Shown here: piece by piece, positions 62,329-64,000 of the stretch
Position numbering within the stretch: the stretch's first letter is position 1
Layout: the number at the start of each line of letters is the position of its first letter
Assembly: GCA_019787685.1 (NCBI GenBank)
Contig: JAHNUO010000022.1
Location: forward strand, 62,001 to 126,000
Direction of reading: 5' to 3'
DNA: 64,000 nucleotides
Origin: Chiua virens
Lineage: Eukaryota; Basidiomycota; Agaricomycetes; Boletales; Boletaceae
Notes under the pieces: model-generated
Database searches by the model: none
What the model saw: only the letters and a program-made list of their open reading frames with translations
What the model was told of the DNA's origin: nothing
Made by a program: the position numbers and the translations under genes

Positions 62329-62715
62329 TTGATTACTCTCCTAAGGGGAGAAAGATTTCTTATGGTAATGTAAGCATGAAGTCACACAGTGTGTGAAGAT
62401 TTTCAAACTCAGATATAATGTAGTCATGTATATCTTTGTTTGTAGCACCAAACAAGACCACATATCCACTGGTAAATATGAGATCCTAGGTCTCAAATTA
62501 AAAGTACAAAAACTGTTGCAATGGGGTCATTGATTTAAAATATTCATATCTTGGGATCCTGTGAACCAAATCACATGACCCAAGGGCCATTTTGTAGCCA
62601 AGCGTGAGTACTATCTTTCATCCCACCCGACCTAAGCGAAACTCTCACCCCTGTTTGCAGTGCGCTTCACACACTGTGTTGTGTTTAGTTATTGCAATGG
62701 TTTTTGGAGTCACTG
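62329..62715. repeat. Right terminal inverted repeat, 387 bp
   Basis: Starts TTGATTACTCTC and ends GGAGTCACTG, followed by TA. It is the inverted partner of 61147-61533. Confidence 0.88.
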
Positions 62716-62717
62716 TA

Positions 62718-64000
62718 AGGACTCTTTGTTGCTTTGAACTTGATGATTTTGAAGCGTCCCCTCCTGGGTGGCTCTCAGGCCCATCCCTTGAGAGTAGAAT
62801 CACCTGTTGTCTCTGTTCAGCATGATGCTGCCTCAAAATGATGGTGAGAAATGTTGTAAATCTCATTCGAGCTGTGGTAGTACAGCCACATGCTTACATA
62901 ATCATAGGTACATCACACCTAGAGTACAGTAGTCCTTTTCTTTAGTGACTCAAGTACTCTACAGGCTAGGTCCTCTGCAGATACCACTTTCTATAAGAAA
63001 GCCTTTGGGGTTCTGGGAATGAATGTCCACACAGCTTGATGCATTGAAACTGATAGTCATTCATGAAAAAGGTGATTGTAAAGAGAATAAGTAAACAATA
63101 GCAGAGTATTCTCATGCCAACCGTCGGCATGCTCCACTGTCAGTGGGAGCTTGACTCAGAACTTGAGCTTGAACACTTCCAAGTCACCAGCAGTGTCTCA
63201 GGCTGAGTCAGCTTGAGAGAGTGACCAGTCTGTGACTGTAACACTCCCTGGCCTGCCACTGACAGGAGACTTTCTTATGCAACTCGGTGAAGAAATATAG
63301 AACAGGCTGGTGTGACAGGAACAGGATTAGTAGAACTGTCAGATAGAAAGAAAAGGGATGGGTGCGAGTATGACTCGTCCCAAGGGGTTCTGAGGTTGGA
63401 GACGAAGTGTCAAGGCATTGACAAGAGCTTTGAGAGCAATCCGGACGCGTTCCCCAGTGAAACCGTACAAAGGTCGACAAAACCGGCCGAAATGCAGACA
63501 GTCGGATAGTTCGGCGACAAGGCAGAGACTCAAGCACAACAGTGCTCGAGTACGAGTAAGGGCAGATAGATCAGATAGTTAAACGGACGAGGCGACTTAG
63601 AACGCGAGAGAAAACGGGGATTGAAAGATAAAAATTTTATTTACGAACACAAATTTTATAGTCTCAGGTATTCCCCAGGACTTTTACAGCGGATAAAGCA
63701 TCAAATAAATAAGGAAAGCATATGTATACAGAGCCAACTCTCATGGAGATCGACCCGTGAAAAGGAAAACAATGTTCTGTCAAGATGGGATAAGGTTTGA
63801 TCCATGAATCAATGGACTACCTTTAAAACGTCGTACAACCCAACTATCCGTTCCTTATAACCAATCGGATACGTGTCGATAACACGGAACCGTCTAAAAA
63901 AAATCTAAGAAGGTACGAAATAAAATAGAAATTGGACAAAAAGAGAGTTGATTAGTGTACGTCGTGCGATCCCGATTGAGCAACCCAATTCGGTCACCTT
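62718..64000. other. Unassigned sequence to the window end
   Basis: About 1.3 kb without a supported gene. The overlapping open frames at 63208-63539 have no recognisable domain. From about 63300 the DNA becomes CpG-richer again, suggesting a different, perhaps younger, segment. A TGTAACA-like string near 63236-63242 recalls an LTR end, but no partner was found. Confidence 0.4.

Larger units (their letters stand above)
61147..62715 (-). mobile_element. Tc1/mariner-like element with 387-bp terminal inverted repeats
   Basis: 1,569 bp. Left arm 61147-61533 and right arm 62329-62715 are inverted copies, both with outer ends CAGTGACTCCAAAAACC, and each arm is bordered by TA (61145-61146 and 62716-62717), the Tc1/mariner target duplication. 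The roughly 795 bases between the arms carry a degenerate minus-strand Tc1-type transposase. The arms differ by scattered substitutions, several at CpG-type positions (for example CGCGAAGC in the left arm against the complement of GCGCTTCA in the right). Confidence 0.88.

Noticed and set aside
62850..63242. Possible solo LTR (TGTTG..GTAACA)
   Set aside because: No target duplication and no second copy in the window; the ends match only loosely.

Overview
The window is fungal nuclear DNA, most likely from a TE-rich Agaricomycete (Basidiomycota). Genes are cut by many 50-65 nt GT-AG introns. It carries KDZ and Plavaka transposons, a chromodomain Gypsy element and DUF2235 proteins, a combination typical of mushroom genomes. 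All functional calls come from reading translated sequence by eye; no database search was run.

Left part, about 1-32.6 kb, gene-dense. It holds a seven-exon FAD monooxygenase (98-1975, +), a three-exon small heat-shock protein (4745-5322, +), a HET-domain gene with one in-frame TGA (5681-7874, -), and a decayed GPI-transamidase subunit gene of the PIG-U/Gab1 family (about 8393-9780, +). Then come four head-to-tail minus-strand paralogues (10296-15081, 17396-22011, 22820-27407, 28011-32584). Each encodes an N-terminal DUF2235 alpha/beta-hydrolase domain with a GFSRG nucleophile elbow, a long HEAT/ARM-like helical solenoid and a C-terminal hydrophobic segment. Copies 3 and 4 are very similar even in introns. 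Copy 4 seems to carry a frameshift in the solenoid.

Right part, about 32.6-64 kb, transposon-dominated and CpG-poor. A KDZ-type DNA transposon seems to lie between two clusters of the palindrome TGATGCATCA (34264-34637 and 53405-53696). It contains several uncharacterised accessory gene models and a KDZ transposase gene with a CxC2-type cysteine cluster. That gene is split by a 7,696-bp chromodomain Gypsy element (42995-50690; two 729-bp LTRs; AAAAT target duplication). I counted 19 LTR-LTR differences by eye. Eighteen are transitions at CpG-derived sites, and the three in-frame stops plus an integrase Asp-to-Asn change are also CpG transitions. This points to cytosine methylation followed by deamination. 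Just right of the KDZ element is a damaged gene resembling TET/JBP-type 2-oxoglutarate dioxygenases (54362-56526). A deleted Plavaka transposase (58868-60960, -) and a Tc1/mariner-like element with 387-bp terminal inverted repeats and TA duplications (61147-62715) follow.

How it fits together: the left part looks like host chromosome with a locally amplified hydrolase-solenoid family beside a HET gene, possibly self/non-self or stress related (inference). The right part is a nested transposon graveyard with a strong CpG-methylation mutation signature next to a possible 5-methylcytosine dioxygenase relic.
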